DNA of 53,739 nucleotides from Siminovitchia fortis (GCF_003605365.2 NZ_QYTU02000026.1:1-53739), one strand, 5' to 3'. Shown: positions 26,786-36,004, counted from the stretch's first letter. The notes: generated by a model from the sequence alone, not told the origin. Made by a program: numbers and translations.

Positions 26786-27340
26786 TTATTTTTGTTTTTC
26801 ATCTTCGTCTTTTTGAAGCAGTTTTGCCAGATCGGCAAGGCGCGGATCAATTTTTTCCTTTTCACGCTCTCTCGCCTCATATAACTGGTCTTCAGTCATT
26901 ACTTCCCAATCATGTCCGGATGGCAACGATGCATCTTTTTCAGCCTCAGGCGAAAAAACTTGGATCGGAACTTCAAGAAGCACCAGTTCATAGACGACAG
27001 GCTTTAAGTCAATGACTCCGCCTTCGACCTCATGAATCTCTTCATTCTCATCGACCTCATAGTCGAGCGGCTTTAATAAAAAGGTTTCGATAGAATGAAT
27101 ATCAAATGGGTATTCAACATCTGCCAAAGTCCTGGAACACGGCAAAGTGAAAGTCCCGGTAATATGAAGATGGAAAGCCACCTTATGGGAATCGACATCT
27201 GCTCTTCCCTGTACCCGGATAGGAGAAACCGCTCTGATCTCCGGATCCGCTTTTTTCAGTTCTTCGGCAAGATCAATCGTCTTGTCGAATGTCATCGCCT
27301 TATACTCATACTTATGTAATTCGGCAATGGTCCATTTCAT
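26786..27340 (-). CDS. ylbN: YceD/DUF177 family protein YlbN
   Basis: The 184-residue acidic protein belongs to the YceD/DUF177 family that nearly always precedes rpmF. Family members have been linked to 23S rRNA accumulation in other organisms. Visible traits are a central beta-rich region with a CSRTL segment, an acidic VDENEEIHEVEGG stretch, and a charged C-terminal tail. I choose the ATG at 27340 because AGAGGTGAT lies 7 bases upstream. Confidence 0.9.
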   Translation of the reverse strand: MKWTIAELHKYEYKAMTFDKTIDLAEELKKADPEIRAVSPIRVQGRADVDSHKVAFHLHITGTFTLPCSRTLADVEYPFDIHSIETFLLKPLDYEVDENEEIHEVEGGVIDLKPVVYELVLLEVPIQVFSPEAEKDASLPSGHDWEVMTEDQLYEAREREKEKIDPRLADLAKLLQKDEDEKQK

Positions 27341-27512
27341 TATCATCACCTCTAGGCAACAAAAGTAATTATAGCTTTGCTCATACTGTTTGTCAATAAA
27401 ATCTTCTTTACACTTGCTGATTGATAAGCCCATTATTTACTTTTCCCCATAAGGTACAATTGCACTCAGACCGTATGATTTAGTGTATTAAAACAAGTAG
27501 GCAGGAGCTTAT

Positions 27513-27540
27513 ACAACTTTTAGGATATAAACATAGACTA
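27513..27540 (+). promoter_or_regulatory. Candidate sigma-K promoter of the Gly/Tyr/His-rich gene
   Basis: AC (27513-27514), 17 bp, then CATAGACTA (27532-27540) fits the sigma-K consensus AC-N16/17-CATAnnnTA exactly. The -10 alone would also suit sigma-E. The start would be near 27547, about 28 nt before the ATG. Confidence 0.6.
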
Positions 27541-27575
27541 TGTGGAAATGCATTTCAGGAGAGGTGAAACAATTT

Positions 27576-27803
27576 ATGAAGAAGGAAGACAGACAGTTTC
27601 CAGGCATGGGCGGCTATCCGGGATATGGCGGAGGTTATCCGGGGTATGGCGGCTATCCAGGGTACGGCGGTTATCCGGGCTACGGCGGCTACCCGGGCTA
27701 TGGATATCATCACGGCTACCATCATGGGCATCATGGACATCATGGGCATCATGGCTATCCGGGATACGGCCACGGATATTACGGTCATAGAGACGACAAA
27801 TGA
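27576..27803 (+). CDS. Small Gly/Tyr/His-rich repeat protein, likely spore coat
   Basis: The 75-residue protein starts with a charged MKKEDRQFPGM segment, then five or so GGYPGYG repeats (12-43), a His-rich block of HHG repeats (about 45-60), one more YPGYG, and a charged end HRDDK. Such low-complexity Gly/Tyr/His proteins are typical of spore coat or crust components; His clusters may bind metal. AGAGGTGA precedes the ATG. A sigma-K-like promoter lies upstream and a hairpin downstream, so it looks monocistronic. I know no named homologue; the coat role is inference. Confidence 0.8.
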   Translation: MKKEDRQFPGMGGYPGYGGGYPGYGGYPGYGGYPGYGGYPGYGYHHGYHHGHHGHHGHHGYPGYGHGYYGHRDDK

Positions 27804-27805
27804 GG

Positions 27806-27840
27806 ATATAAGAGGAGGCTTCTCCTCTTATATTTTAAAA
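27806..27840 (+). terminator. Hairpin after the Gly/Tyr/His-rich gene
   Basis: ATATAAGAGGAG and CTCCTCTTATAT form a perfect 12-bp stem with a short loop, three bases after the stop codon. The following TTTTAAAA is a poor U run, so it may act as a stabiliser or partial terminator. Confidence 0.65.
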
Positions 27841-27894
27841 TTTAAAAAAATAAAGTATGATAAACAGAAGAAGTTAATGCAAGGAGACGATTAT

Positions 27895-29106
27895 ATGAGA
27901 AGTGTTGGGATCGTTGCTGAATATAACCCATTTCATAATGGACATTATTTTCATTTGAACCAATCAAAAGAGGTTTCGGAAAGCGAAGTTGCCATTGTTG
28001 CAATGAGCGGAAATTTTTTGCAAAGGGGCGAGCCTGCCATCGTTTCAAAGTGGACGAGAACAAAGATGGCTTTGCTCGCGGGGGCGGACATCATAGTAGA
28101 AATCCCCTATGCGTTCGCTGTTCAAAAAGCGGAGATTTTCGCTTTTGGATCCGTCTATTTGCTTGATGCATTAAAGTGCAGTTCTATATGCTTTGGAAGC
28201 GAATCGGGGAGCATCGATCCGTTTTTTCATACTGTGGAACTGCTTAAGGAGCAGGAAGAGAAGTACAATCAAAAGATAAGATTTTATATAAAACAGGGAG
28301 TCAGTTATCCGAAAGCCCTTGCCCTTGCATACGCAGAACTTGAAAAAAATAAAGATTCAGTTGATTTATCAAGGCCAAATAATATTTTGGGTTATCATTA
28401 CATATCTGCAGCCGACAAATTAAATTCAAACATGCAGTTTTTTACAGTAAAACGCAACACAGCGGAACATGATGATGAAACGATCCATGATGATCAAATT
28501 GCAAGTGCCACCTCAATACGAAAGCTGATTAAAGAGGAAGGAAATTTGAATCGGATACGTCCCTATGTTCCTGAAAGTACATTCACTGAAATGGATGGAT
28601 ATTATCATACATACGGGCACTTCCATGACTGGGAGGATTATTGGCCGTATTTGCAGTACCGCCTCGCAACTATGGGGGAAGCGGAACTGAATCAGATGTA
28701 TGACATTGAAGAAGGGCTTCCTTACCGCCTTCAAAAAGCAGCACAAACTGCCGAAAGCTTCCAATCTTTCATGGAAATGGCCAAAACAAAGCGCTATACA
28801 TGGACACGATTGCAAAGAATATGTGTCCATGCTTTGACCAATACTTCAAGAGCCGATATACATTCCGCCGGAGAAGCACCGGGATATATACGCCTGCTTG
28901 GAATGTCCGCCAAAGGAAGAGAGTATTTGAATAAGGTGAAGAAGGATCTGTCCTTGCCCCTGGTTTCCACGATATCCTCTTTCCCGCAGGACATGCTCGC
29001 CCTTGACCGGAAAGCGGCTCTTGTCTACTCACAGGCATTGAAAGAGCCCGCGAGAAAAGATCTGCTATCCTTGGAATATGCCCAGCCGCCTATTATGGCC
29101 GATTAA
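27895..29106 (+). CDS. tmcAL: tRNA(Met) cytidine acetate ligase TmcAL (YlbM)
   Basis: TmcAL activates acetate with ATP and acetylates C34 of elongator tRNA-Met. The 403-residue product has the nucleotidyltransferase HxGH motif HNGH (14-17) in EYNPFHNGH, an SGNFLQRGEPA segment, and ATSIRKL (the family's second ATP motif). I choose the ATG at 27895, preceded by AAGGAGA. An open frame reaching back into the Gly-rich gene is not meaningful. It converges on ylbK with a 4-base overlap of stop regions. Confidence 0.94.
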   Translation: MRSVGIVAEYNPFHNGHYFHLNQSKEVSESEVAIVAMSGNFLQRGEPAIVSKWTRTKMALLAGADIIVEIPYAFAVQKAEIFAFGSVYLLDALKCSSICFGSESGSIDPFFHTVELLKEQEEKYNQKIRFYIKQGVSYPKALALAYAELEKNKDSVDLSRPNNILGYHYISAADKLNSNMQFFTVKRNTAEHDDETIHDDQIASATSIRKLIKEEGNLNRIRPYVPESTFTEMDGYYHTYGHFHDWEDYWPYLQYRLATMGEAELNQMYDIEEGLPYRLQKAAQTAESFQSFMEMAKTKRYTWTRLQRICVHALTNTSRADIHSAGEAPGYIRLLGMSAKGREYLNKVKKDLSLPLVSTISSFPQDMLALDRKAALVYSQALKEPARKDLLSLEYAQPPIMAD

Positions 29107-29894
29107 TCAGAGTTTTCTTTATGCCACCTTTGGATTGCCGCCTGGATCAACGGCAATTTCAATAAGGTGGCTTCTTCCCCTATTTTTATGATCTCTCCGA
29201 TATTTTTAAAAGCCTTTGCGCTTACATGCTCTACCGGAGGAAGAATCATAATATCCGACTCCACTTCCCTTGCAGCGGTAATCTCTTGCTGCAGTATATC
29301 CAAGCTTTGCATGATCACATCATATACCGTAAGGATCTCCGCACGGCGATTCACTCTTGAAACGTCCACCCCTATGACAATATTTGCCCCCATTTCTTTT
29401 ACGATCGATACAGGGACCCGGTCCGCAACCCCGCCGTCGACCATCAGCCTCCCATTCACCTTTTCCGGTACAAAAACTCCGGGAATGGAAATGCTTGCCC
29501 TCACGATTTCCGGAATCGGCCCTTCCTTGAATACAACCTTTTCACCTGTCTGCAAATCCGTCGCAATGACGGCCACAGGGATATCCAAATCTTCAAGCTT
29601 CTTCCCCTGCATAAACAGGTGGATTAAATTTTTCACTCTATTGCCTGCGATAAATCCCATTTTTGGAACTGTAAAATCTATATAGTACTGCCTTTTAAAG
29701 GCTTTCGATAATTTAATAAGCTGGCTGATATCATGCCCGAAGCCGTAAAAACACCCTATTAGCGCCCCCATGCTGCTGCCTGCAATCATATCTACGGGGA
29801 TGGAATGATCTTTAAGGGCTTTTAGTACCCCCAGATGGGCAAAGCCTCTTGCTCCCCCGGATCCGAGTGCAAGGCCGATTTTCGGTCTTTTCAC
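29103..29894 (-). CDS. ylbK: Patatin-like phospholipase family protein YlbK
   Basis: The 263-residue protein has the patatin oxyanion loop GSGGARG (11-17), the nucleophile elbow GSSMG with Ser41, and the dyad Asp153 in DGGVADR. It is an RssA/YlbK-type Ser-Asp acyl hydrolase. Its substrate is unknown. I choose the GTG at 29894 (spacing 8 from AGGGGG) over the GTG two codons upstream. In B. subtilis ylbL follows here; it is missing. Confidence 0.9.
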   Translation of the reverse strand: MKRPKIGLALGSGGARGFAHLGVLKALKDHSIPVDMIAGSSMGALIGCFYGFGHDISQLIKLSKAFKRQYYIDFTVPKMGFIAGNRVKNLIHLFMQGKKLEDLDIPVAVIATDLQTGEKVVFKEGPIPEIVRASISIPGVFVPEKVNGRLMVDGGVADRVPVSIVKEMGANIVIGVDVSRVNRRAEILTVYDVIMQSLDILQQEITAAREVESDIMILPPVEHVSAKAFKNIGEIIKIGEEATLLKLPLIQAAIQRWHKENSD

Positions 29895-29986
29895 ATTCAC
29901 CGCCCCCTTGCCCCATTTTATGGTCTAAATAAGGCTCCTATGAGTATATTGGTTATGTAGGGTCCCTTGGACAAGGAGGTCAGAAC

Positions 29987-31198
29987 TTGAATTTATCAAA
30001 AATAAAAACCATTTTCCTTGCCGCAATGGTCACATTAATGGCCGCTTCCATGGTCCTTCTTCCGGATAAATCTTTTGAGGCATCCGTCCGCGGCCTCAAC
30101 ATGTGGTGGGAGATCGTCTTTCCATCCCTTTTCCCTTTTTTTGTACTTTCCGAATTGCTGATAGGGTTTGGGGTCGTTAAATTTATGGGAGTACTGCTGG
30201 AACCGTTGATGAGACCGCTGTTCAGGGTTCCTGGAGTGGGAGGGTTCGCCTGGGCGATGGGAATGGCCTCCGGTTTTCCTGCAGGTGCAAAAATAACCGC
30301 ACGGCTCCGGCAGGAGGGGCATTTGACGCGCAATGAAGCGGAAAGACTTGTATCCTTTACAAATTGCTCAAGCCCCCTTTTTATTTTCGGTGCGGTATCT
30401 GTAGGCTTTTTCCATAATCCCAAATTGGGGTTCCTATTGGCTTTTGCACATTATATCGGCAATTTTTCTGTAGGAATCATGATGAGAAATTTCGGCCAGA
30501 GGCAGTCCAAAAGAGATAAAAAGGCATATAAACGCCCCCTTTTGACCGAAGCATTGTCAGCTATGCATCAAACAAGATTAAAAAATAAAAAACCGATCGG
30601 AAAGCTGGTGGGGGATGCTGTCATTTCATCCATCCACACATTGCTTATGATCGGAGGTTTCATCATATTGTTTTCTGTTGTTAACAAGCTTTTGTTCCAC
30701 ATGCATATTACAGCATTTCTGGCTGAACTGATAAAAGGTTTCCTGATGATTTTCCAATTGCCGGCGTCTTTAAGCATGCCTTCCATTGCCGGTATTTTTG
30801 AAATCACTCTCGGAAGCCAGATGACCAGCCAGGTTCACGAAGCAACCCTGATGCAGCAGGCCATCATGGCAAGCTTTATTCTCGGATTCAGCGGTTTCAG
30901 TGTTCAAGCCCAGGTGGCAAGCATACTTGCCCAGACTGATATCCGCTTTCGCCCATTCTTTATCGCCCGCATTCTTCATGGCTTTTTGTCGGGTTTTTTT
31001 ACATTTCTTTTCTGGAAACCTTTCGAACAAAGGTTTTTAAGCGGCCAGTCCACATCCATTCCGGTATTTTTACAGGAATATGACATCTGGTGGGAAAACT
31101 TGTTTCATTGGCTGAAACAGTTTGGACCCCTTTTCACCATTCTTATGTTATTGATTTGCATTGCGTTCTATGTACAGACAATGGTGTCAAAAAATTAG
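29987..31198 (+). CDS. ylbJ: Sporulation integral membrane protein YlbJ
   Basis: The 403-residue polytopic protein resembles YlbJ, a nucleoside-recognition (gate) domain membrane protein required for normal spore formation in B. subtilis. It shows long hydrophobic segments, a conserved GMASGFPAGAKI segment and TNCSSPLFIFGAV. The start is TTG with AAGGAGGT 7 bases upstream. It converges on coaD, one base apart. The molecular function is not known to me. Confidence 0.9.
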   Translation: MNLSKIKTIFLAAMVTLMAASMVLLPDKSFEASVRGLNMWWEIVFPSLFPFFVLSELLIGFGVVKFMGVLLEPLMRPLFRVPGVGGFAWAMGMASGFPAGAKITARLRQEGHLTRNEAERLVSFTNCSSPLFIFGAVSVGFFHNPKLGFLLAFAHYIGNFSVGIMMRNFGQRQSKRDKKAYKRPLLTEALSAMHQTRLKNKKPIGKLVGDAVISSIHTLLMIGGFIILFSVVNKLLFHMHITAFLAELIKGFLMIFQLPASLSMPSIAGIFEITLGSQMTSQVHEATLMQQAIMASFILGFSGFSVQAQVASILAQTDIRFRPFFIARILHGFLSGFFTFLFWKPFEQRFLSGQSTSIPVFLQEYDIWWENLFHWLKQFGPLFTILMLLICIAFYVQTMVSKN

Positions 31199-31199
31199 A

Positions 31200-32253
<1,054 letters not shown>

Positions 32254-32283
32254 ATTCGCCACCATTCGTCCTTATTATCGCTT

Positions 32284-32311
32284 TTTATACTAACACAAAA
32301 GCATTCCACAA
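32284..32311 (-). promoter_or_regulatory. Candidate sigma-A promoter of rsmD-coaD
   Basis: On the minus strand TTGTGG (32311-32306), a 16-bp spacer and TATAAA (32289-32284), about 30-40 bases before the rsmD start. Confidence 0.5.
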
Positions 32312-32360
32312 TCTATATTAATCAAATTCGACTTAAGCCTGCGCTCGTTTGCATAACGCA

Positions 32361-32545
32361 TGTATAAAAGTTCTTTTTCAGGTGATAATATGATTAACAA
32401 CATCGCAGCAGATGTTGTTGCCAACCGCGGAGAAGACTTACGCTTCCCCATAAGTTCTTCCTCCGGTTTCTCCTCTCCCTTTGCCTTCTATTTCGTTAAT
32501 GCGGAAAATAGAAGGACCCTGCAGTTTTTCTGCAGGGTTTTTTAT
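32361..32545 (+). other. Possible small transcript or short ORF on the plus strand
   Basis: In the gap upstream of rsmD the plus strand has TATAAA (32363-32368), a good ribosome binding site AGGTGATAAT and ATG (32390), and at 32517-32543 a perfect terminator hairpin with six T. The frame has no stop before the hairpin and runs to 32620 inside the next gene (opposite strand), so a protein is doubtful. A small RNA ending at the terminator is an alternative. Without homologues I cannot decide. Confidence 0.3.
32517..32543 (+). terminator. Plus-strand terminator hairpin
   Basis: CCCTGCAG and CTGCAGGG form a perfect 8-bp stem with loop TTTTT and a TTTTTT tail on the plus strand. On the minus strand the following run is only weakly T-rich, so polarity favours plus. 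It touches the stop codon of the minus-strand gene. Confidence 0.65.
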
Positions 32546-33939
32546 TGTATATTAATTTCATCGCTGTTTTCCTTCACTTCCAGGTCAAACAGTCCCTTTA
32601 GTGCGGCCGCATCCAAATAAATTTCATTTTGGTCCGTGAAAAACGGGTTCTTCTGAAAACCAAACTGCTGCCCGTTTTTGGCAAACAATTTCTTTGAAAA
32701 AACAAAATGGTATTTGTCCCCATTCTTTTCAATCATCATCTCATCAGGCTTGGATGGATCCAGTATACGAAAGCCAAGTTTTTTAATTAACGGAATGAAG
32801 GATATATAGGTCCGGTCATTTTGAAACAATATTTTAATATCTTCGGCTTTACGTCCTTCTATGTATATTTTCCGCCTGTCCAAAAAATAGAACGGCTGAA
32901 AGGCCTTGCCCATATCCGCGTTTTTTTGGAAAAAATCAGTTTTAATCCCCGCCGTATCTTCCAACAGTTCATCCAGCATTTCACTTGTGATCATTTCAGA
33001 TCCTGCTGAAAGACTGCTTTCAAGCCAGCGCTCAATTTGGTCTTCTGTCAGTACTGATAGCATCGTTTTCCGCATTTTTTCCACCTTATTGTTATGTGCG
33101 GGGGTATCCAACATTACGGAGGCTATCAAATCCGGAATCCACTCATTCCCTTTCCTGAATGAGAGCTTTCTTTCAAGCAGCAGCCTTGCAAGCTCTTCTT
33201 CAACATTTTTTTTATTCTTCGGCACAATGATCAGTTTTCCTGTTTCCGCCAGTTCTTTTGCATGGCCGGACATGATGATGAACAATTTTTCGTCCGGAAC
33301 GAGTTTTTGAAAAACTGATGTGTTTAACGGTGGCTTGCCTTCTGAATAAATGGTAAGATGCTGGTTCATTTCCATTGGAGCGAGGGCATTTTCCTGCCAA
33401 TATAATGGAGGGACCCTGTCTTCCGTTTCAAATACATAATAATCGATGGCCTCCATTTTTTCCATTCCGGCTAATTCCGCCCCGGCTGCCCAGGTGCCAT
33501 TACGCCAATTATGTTCAGTCAATTGGATCCGGGTTGTTATATTGGGTGCCTCTTCAATTATGGCTCCCCAATCTTCCAGCAAAAGTCCGGAAACTTTCTT
33601 CGGCGCTTTAAGTTTATAGGAAAAGGTCAAAGTCTCATCCTTAGCTTTCAATTTGCTGTTGCTTCCATTCACCCACCTGCAGGCTTTATCCTCTCCTGAT
33701 TTGCAATCGATTTCCATCGCTTTTGCAGGGAACCGGACGCTATACATTCCCTCAGGAAGATTTGCAATAACCTGCTTAACAGCAAATTCATCATGTGTGT
33801 GGCGAACGGAAAACGTTTGCTCAATATTTAATGTGGCCGCATCTTTTACAGAGGTATATCCTTTCCACTGGATGATTAAGATGCACCCGACAACGGACGC
33901 AAGAATTAATGAAAAGCGAATAACCCTTTTTGTCAACAA
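32542..33939 (-). CDS. Membrane-anchored protein with stalk-like C-terminal domain
   Basis: The 465-residue protein has a basic N-terminus and one membrane segment (about 7-27), then a large outside region. The middle (about 160-330) has no motif I recognise. The C-terminus (about 370-460) alternates strands in a copper-amine-oxidase-N/stalk-like pattern (YISFIPLIKKLGFRI, NEIYLDAAALKGLFDL), often a cell-wall-associated fold. It sits between ylbG and rsmD where B. subtilis has no gene. A terminator lies directly upstream (after ylbG), leaving little room for its promoter. Function unknown. Confidence 0.75.
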   Translation of the reverse strand: MLTKRVIRFSLILASVVGCILIIQWKGYTSVKDAATLNIEQTFSVRHTHDEFAVKQVIANLPEGMYSVRFPAKAMEIDCKSGEDKACRWVNGSNSKLKAKDETLTFSYKLKAPKKVSGLLLEDWGAIIEEAPNITTRIQLTEHNWRNGTWAAGAELAGMEKMEAIDYYVFETEDRVPPLYWQENALAPMEMNQHLTIYSEGKPPLNTSVFQKLVPDEKLFIIMSGHAKELAETGKLIIVPKNKKNVEEELARLLLERKLSFRKGNEWIPDLIASVMLDTPAHNNKVEKMRKTMLSVLTEDQIERWLESSLSAGSEMITSEMLDELLEDTAGIKTDFFQKNADMGKAFQPFYFLDRRKIYIEGRKAEDIKILFQNDRTYISFIPLIKKLGFRILDPSKPDEMMIEKNGDKYHFVFSKKLFAKNGQQFGFQKNPFFTDQNEIYLDAAALKGLFDLEVKENSDEINIQ

Positions 33940-33954
33940 GCGATTCCCTCCATT

Positions 33955-33982
33955 ACCAAAAAACGGCCCTGTTTTGGGCCGC
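33955..33982 (-). terminator. Terminator after ylbG
   Basis: CGGCCC (33964-33969) and GGGCCG (33976-33981) form a stem followed on the minus strand by six T. It lies between ylbG and the stalk-like gene. Confidence 0.8.
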
Positions 33983-33987
33983 CGCTC

Positions 33988-34263
33988 TTAAAGACCTAAC
34001 CTATAATCGTATTCCTTCGCTTTGTCGGGCTTCGCATTTTCAAATTCCGTCTTAAGAAAAGGCTTGTAGGATGGCTCCACTTTTTTCACAAACGGGAGTG
34101 ATTCCAATTTTTCCGACAAAGCCTCCAATTCGCTTTGATTGCAATAGAGTACGGCATATTTCAACCGTTTGGAGACAAAATGTACATTTCCAAAGCGCCT
34201 GAGCATTTTTGTATTTTTTAAATTATACAGCCATATGATTAATCCCTGTCTTTTTGTAAACAT
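33988..34263 (-). CDS. ylbG: YlbG (DUF2129) family protein
   Basis: The 91-residue basic protein begins [17 protein letters not shown] and matches the cytoplasmic YlbG/DUF2129 family in length and pattern ([15 protein letters not shown]). The function is unknown. I choose the ATG at 34263, preceded by AAGGGG. It follows ylbF by about 30 bases. Confidence 0.9.
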   Translation of the reverse strand: MFTKRQGLIIWLYNLKNTKMLRRFGNVHFVSKRLKYAVLYCNQSELEALSEKLESLPFVKKVEPSYKPFLKTEFENAKPDKAKEYDYRLGL

Positions 34264-34295
34264 ATTTGTTCCCCTTTTTATTGCTTTCCTGGTGG

Positions 34296-34742
34296 TTATG
34301 CAGAGCATCCGCAACCGGAGCCGGTTCCGCATCCTCCAGAGCATGATGAACCTTTATCAAAAAAAGGATTGCCGGTATCCACTTTGATATTGGCGGAAAC
34401 AGCATGGCTGACAATCACACTTATTTGATCCAGCAATGCTTGCAGATCATTCTCCGCCTTCCGGAAGTTTGCAACATTTTCGTCGAGATCCATCTCCCGT
34501 TTAAGCTCTCTCGTCTTTCTCATGATTTCTTTATATTCGGGATGGTAGCGCCCGAACCTTTGGACATCTTCGTATAACTCTTTCATTTTGACGAACGCTG
34601 CAATTTTCTTTCTTGTATTGGCATCTTCCTGCAATTTATGATAGTAATGCCGATACCGCTCGGCAATATCTGTTTCCCGAATAAGTTCTCCAAGCGCTTC
34701 GGCGCTCTCGATGATTTCAATCCTTTCAAGTGTAGCAAGCAA
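34296..34742 (-). CDS. ylbF: YlbF/RicF, Y-complex subunit
   Basis: YlbF forms the RicAFT (YmcA-YlbF-YaaT) complex that promotes RNase Y-dependent mRNA maturation and affects biofilm, competence and sporulation. The 148-residue helical protein has the family region [17 protein letters not shown] and ends in a Cys/Gly tail with Cys134, Cys138, Cys144 and Cys146, consistent with the Fe-S cluster reported for the complex. I choose the TTG at 34742 because GGAGGTGAG is 7 bases upstream and the length then matches B. subtilis YlbF. GTG starts upstream lie within the ribosome binding site. Confidence 0.92.
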   Translation of the reverse strand: MLATLERIEIIESAEALGELIRETDIAERYRHYYHKLQEDANTRKKIAAFVKMKELYEDVQRFGRYHPEYKEIMRKTRELKREMDLDENVANFRKAENDLQALLDQISVIVSHAVSANIKVDTGNPFFDKGSSCSGGCGTGSGCGCSA

Positions 34743-34793
34743 AGAGCTCACCTCCACCACTTATTTTACCATGTTTCCCGTTAGACGGCACCA

Positions 34794-35177
34794 TCAACCG
34801 ACTGTTGCCGTAAACTTTTTGCTGATCCCAAGCTTCCTATTGTCCTTTCCTACTATTTCAATTTTAAATGTGTGGACACCGCTTGGAATTTCCTTAACAA
34901 CGAAGGCGGCTGTGTCATATTCATTGTACAATTGTCCGTCAATATATAAAAGGGCTTTCCCTGATTGCCTGTCCTTGGCATCGGAAAAAGAAATGCCGGG
35001 AATAAAACATTCAATATATAATGAATTGCCCTGGACACTATGGCGTACCGTCATTTCCTTGCTGCTTACATCATTTGTTTCCATCGCTTTAGCTTTATCG
35101 GCTTCAGGATCCGGCAGCCTTTGTGCACATCCGGCAAATATGAGAACAATCAATATATATGCCGTCATTTTTTTCAA
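34794..35177 (-). CDS. Putative lipoprotein
   Basis: The roughly 127-residue product has a lipoprotein signal peptide with lipobox IFAGC (Cys17 in the TTG reading), then a soluble domain of mostly beta strands (ALLYIDGQLYNEYDTAAF, VHTFKIEIVG) like a small immunoglobulin-type fold. I choose TTG at 35177 because AGAGGTG lies 6 bases upstream; ATG/GTG two to three codons earlier are alternatives. It lies between ylbE and ylbF, where B. subtilis has no gene. Function unknown. Confidence 0.75.
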   Translation of the reverse strand: MKKMTAYILIVLIFAGCAQRLPDPEADKAKAMETNDVSSKEMTVRHSVQGNSLYIECFIPGISFSDAKDRQSGKALLYIDGQLYNEYDTAAFVVKEIPSGVHTFKIEIVGKDNRKLGISKKFTATVG

Positions 35178-35227
35178 CGTCATCACCTCTTGCCTTTAGT
35201 TTTCTCCCCAAAGGATAAGGTTCATGC

Positions 35228-35263
35228 AAAAAATAAGAACACATAAATTTTTTATGTGTTCTG
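35228..35263 (-). terminator. Terminator after ylbD-ylbE
   Basis: AGAACACATAAA (35236-35247) and TTTATGTGTTCT (35251-35262) form a perfect 12-bp stem, followed on the minus strand by TATTTTTTG. Confidence 0.85.
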
Positions 35264-35266
35264 AAT

Positions 35267-35500
35267 TCATGATTTCATAGCCTGTAGCATCCCCATCATC
35301 ATTGAAGCCATTTGGACGCCTCTGGAGAACTTCTCGACCCGGTGAGGAATCGTCTTTTCAAAATAATGGCTGGAGGCAATTTCAAACTGTTCCAATAGCT
35401 CGGGCTTGCGGGAAAGTGTCCGGTACCACCGCGGCTGTTCCCGTATAAAACGCTTCAATTCATTATTGGCATATATATATTGCAATACATCCGCCCTCAT
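35267..35500 (-). CDS. ylbE: YlbE-like protein
   Basis: The 77-residue protein starts MRADVLQYIYANNELKRFIR and ends with a Met-rich helix (VQMASMMMGMLQAM). It matches YlbE in length and position. The function is unknown. I choose the ATG at 35500, preceded by AAGGAGTGA. It follows ylbD by 18 bases and probably shares its promoter. Confidence 0.88.
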   Translation of the reverse strand: MRADVLQYIYANNELKRFIREQPRWYRTLSRKPELLEQFEIASSHYFEKTIPHRVEKFSRGVQMASMMMGMLQAMKS

Positions 35501-35518
35501 TCCTCTCACTCCTTTTCC

Positions 35519-35929
35519 TTAATCTTTCCGGAATGAAAATGGATTTCTCGGGGCTTCATTTTGCGGTGGTATATTTTCTTGGCTGTTTTGGCTGTTTCCT
35601 TGGAATTGGGCCAGAACTCCTTGGATCGCTCCTATGGCCTCGCTCAAATTGTTTATATGGTGCTGCATTTGATTGGCATCCATCTTTTTAAACATTCCGG
35701 TCAATTGCTGTACCCATTTTTTCTCATCGTTTTTTTGATCAGGTGCCTTGGTTGGGCTTTCTTTTTTATATTGGGTCCATTTCGGATCGTCTTCACCGAG
35801 CAAATACCAATCCTCATATAGTTCCTGCCAGGTGTATTCTTCATTTCTTACCAATTTTATGAGGTTTGGATGCTCTTTAATAAATGATTTGAATCGTTCT
35901 ACCGATGGATGAAGCTTTTTCCCGGCCAT
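35519..35929 (-). CDS. ylbD: YlbD, spore coat-associated protein
   Basis: The 136-residue protein begins MAGKKLHPSVERFKSFIKEHP, has a WQELYEDWYLLGEDDP segment, a Gln-rich helix, and an Asn/Gln/Pro-rich C-terminus. It corresponds to YlbD, annotated in B. subtilis as a coat protein. A sigma-K-like promoter lies upstream, which fits late mother-cell expression. The ATG at 35929 is preceded by GAGGTGAT. Confidence 0.87.
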   Translation of the reverse strand: MAGKKLHPSVERFKSFIKEHPNLIKLVRNEEYTWQELYEDWYLLGEDDPKWTQYKKESPTKAPDQKNDEKKWVQQLTGMFKKMDANQMQHHINNLSEAIGAIQGVLAQFQGNSQNSQENIPPQNEAPRNPFSFRKD

Positions 35930-35956
35930 CACAATCACCTCAATTTATCCTCCATT

Positions 35957-35983
35957 TATATTATGATAATGGGGCATGATTGT
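35957..35983 (-). promoter_or_regulatory. Candidate sigma-K promoter of ylbD
   Basis: On the minus strand AC (35983-35982), 16 bp, then CATAATATA (35965-35957) fits AC-N16/17-CATAnnnTA. The start would be about 20 nt before the ylbD ATG. Confidence 0.5.
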
Positions 35984-36004
35984 TCATCGCAAACGGGAAA
36001 CGCT

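Noticed and set aside
27625-27894. Open frame running from inside the Gly/Tyr/His-rich gene into tmcAL
   Set aside because: It reads the repeat in another frame and through the downstream hairpin; the ribosome binding site and family N-terminus place the tmcAL start at 27895.
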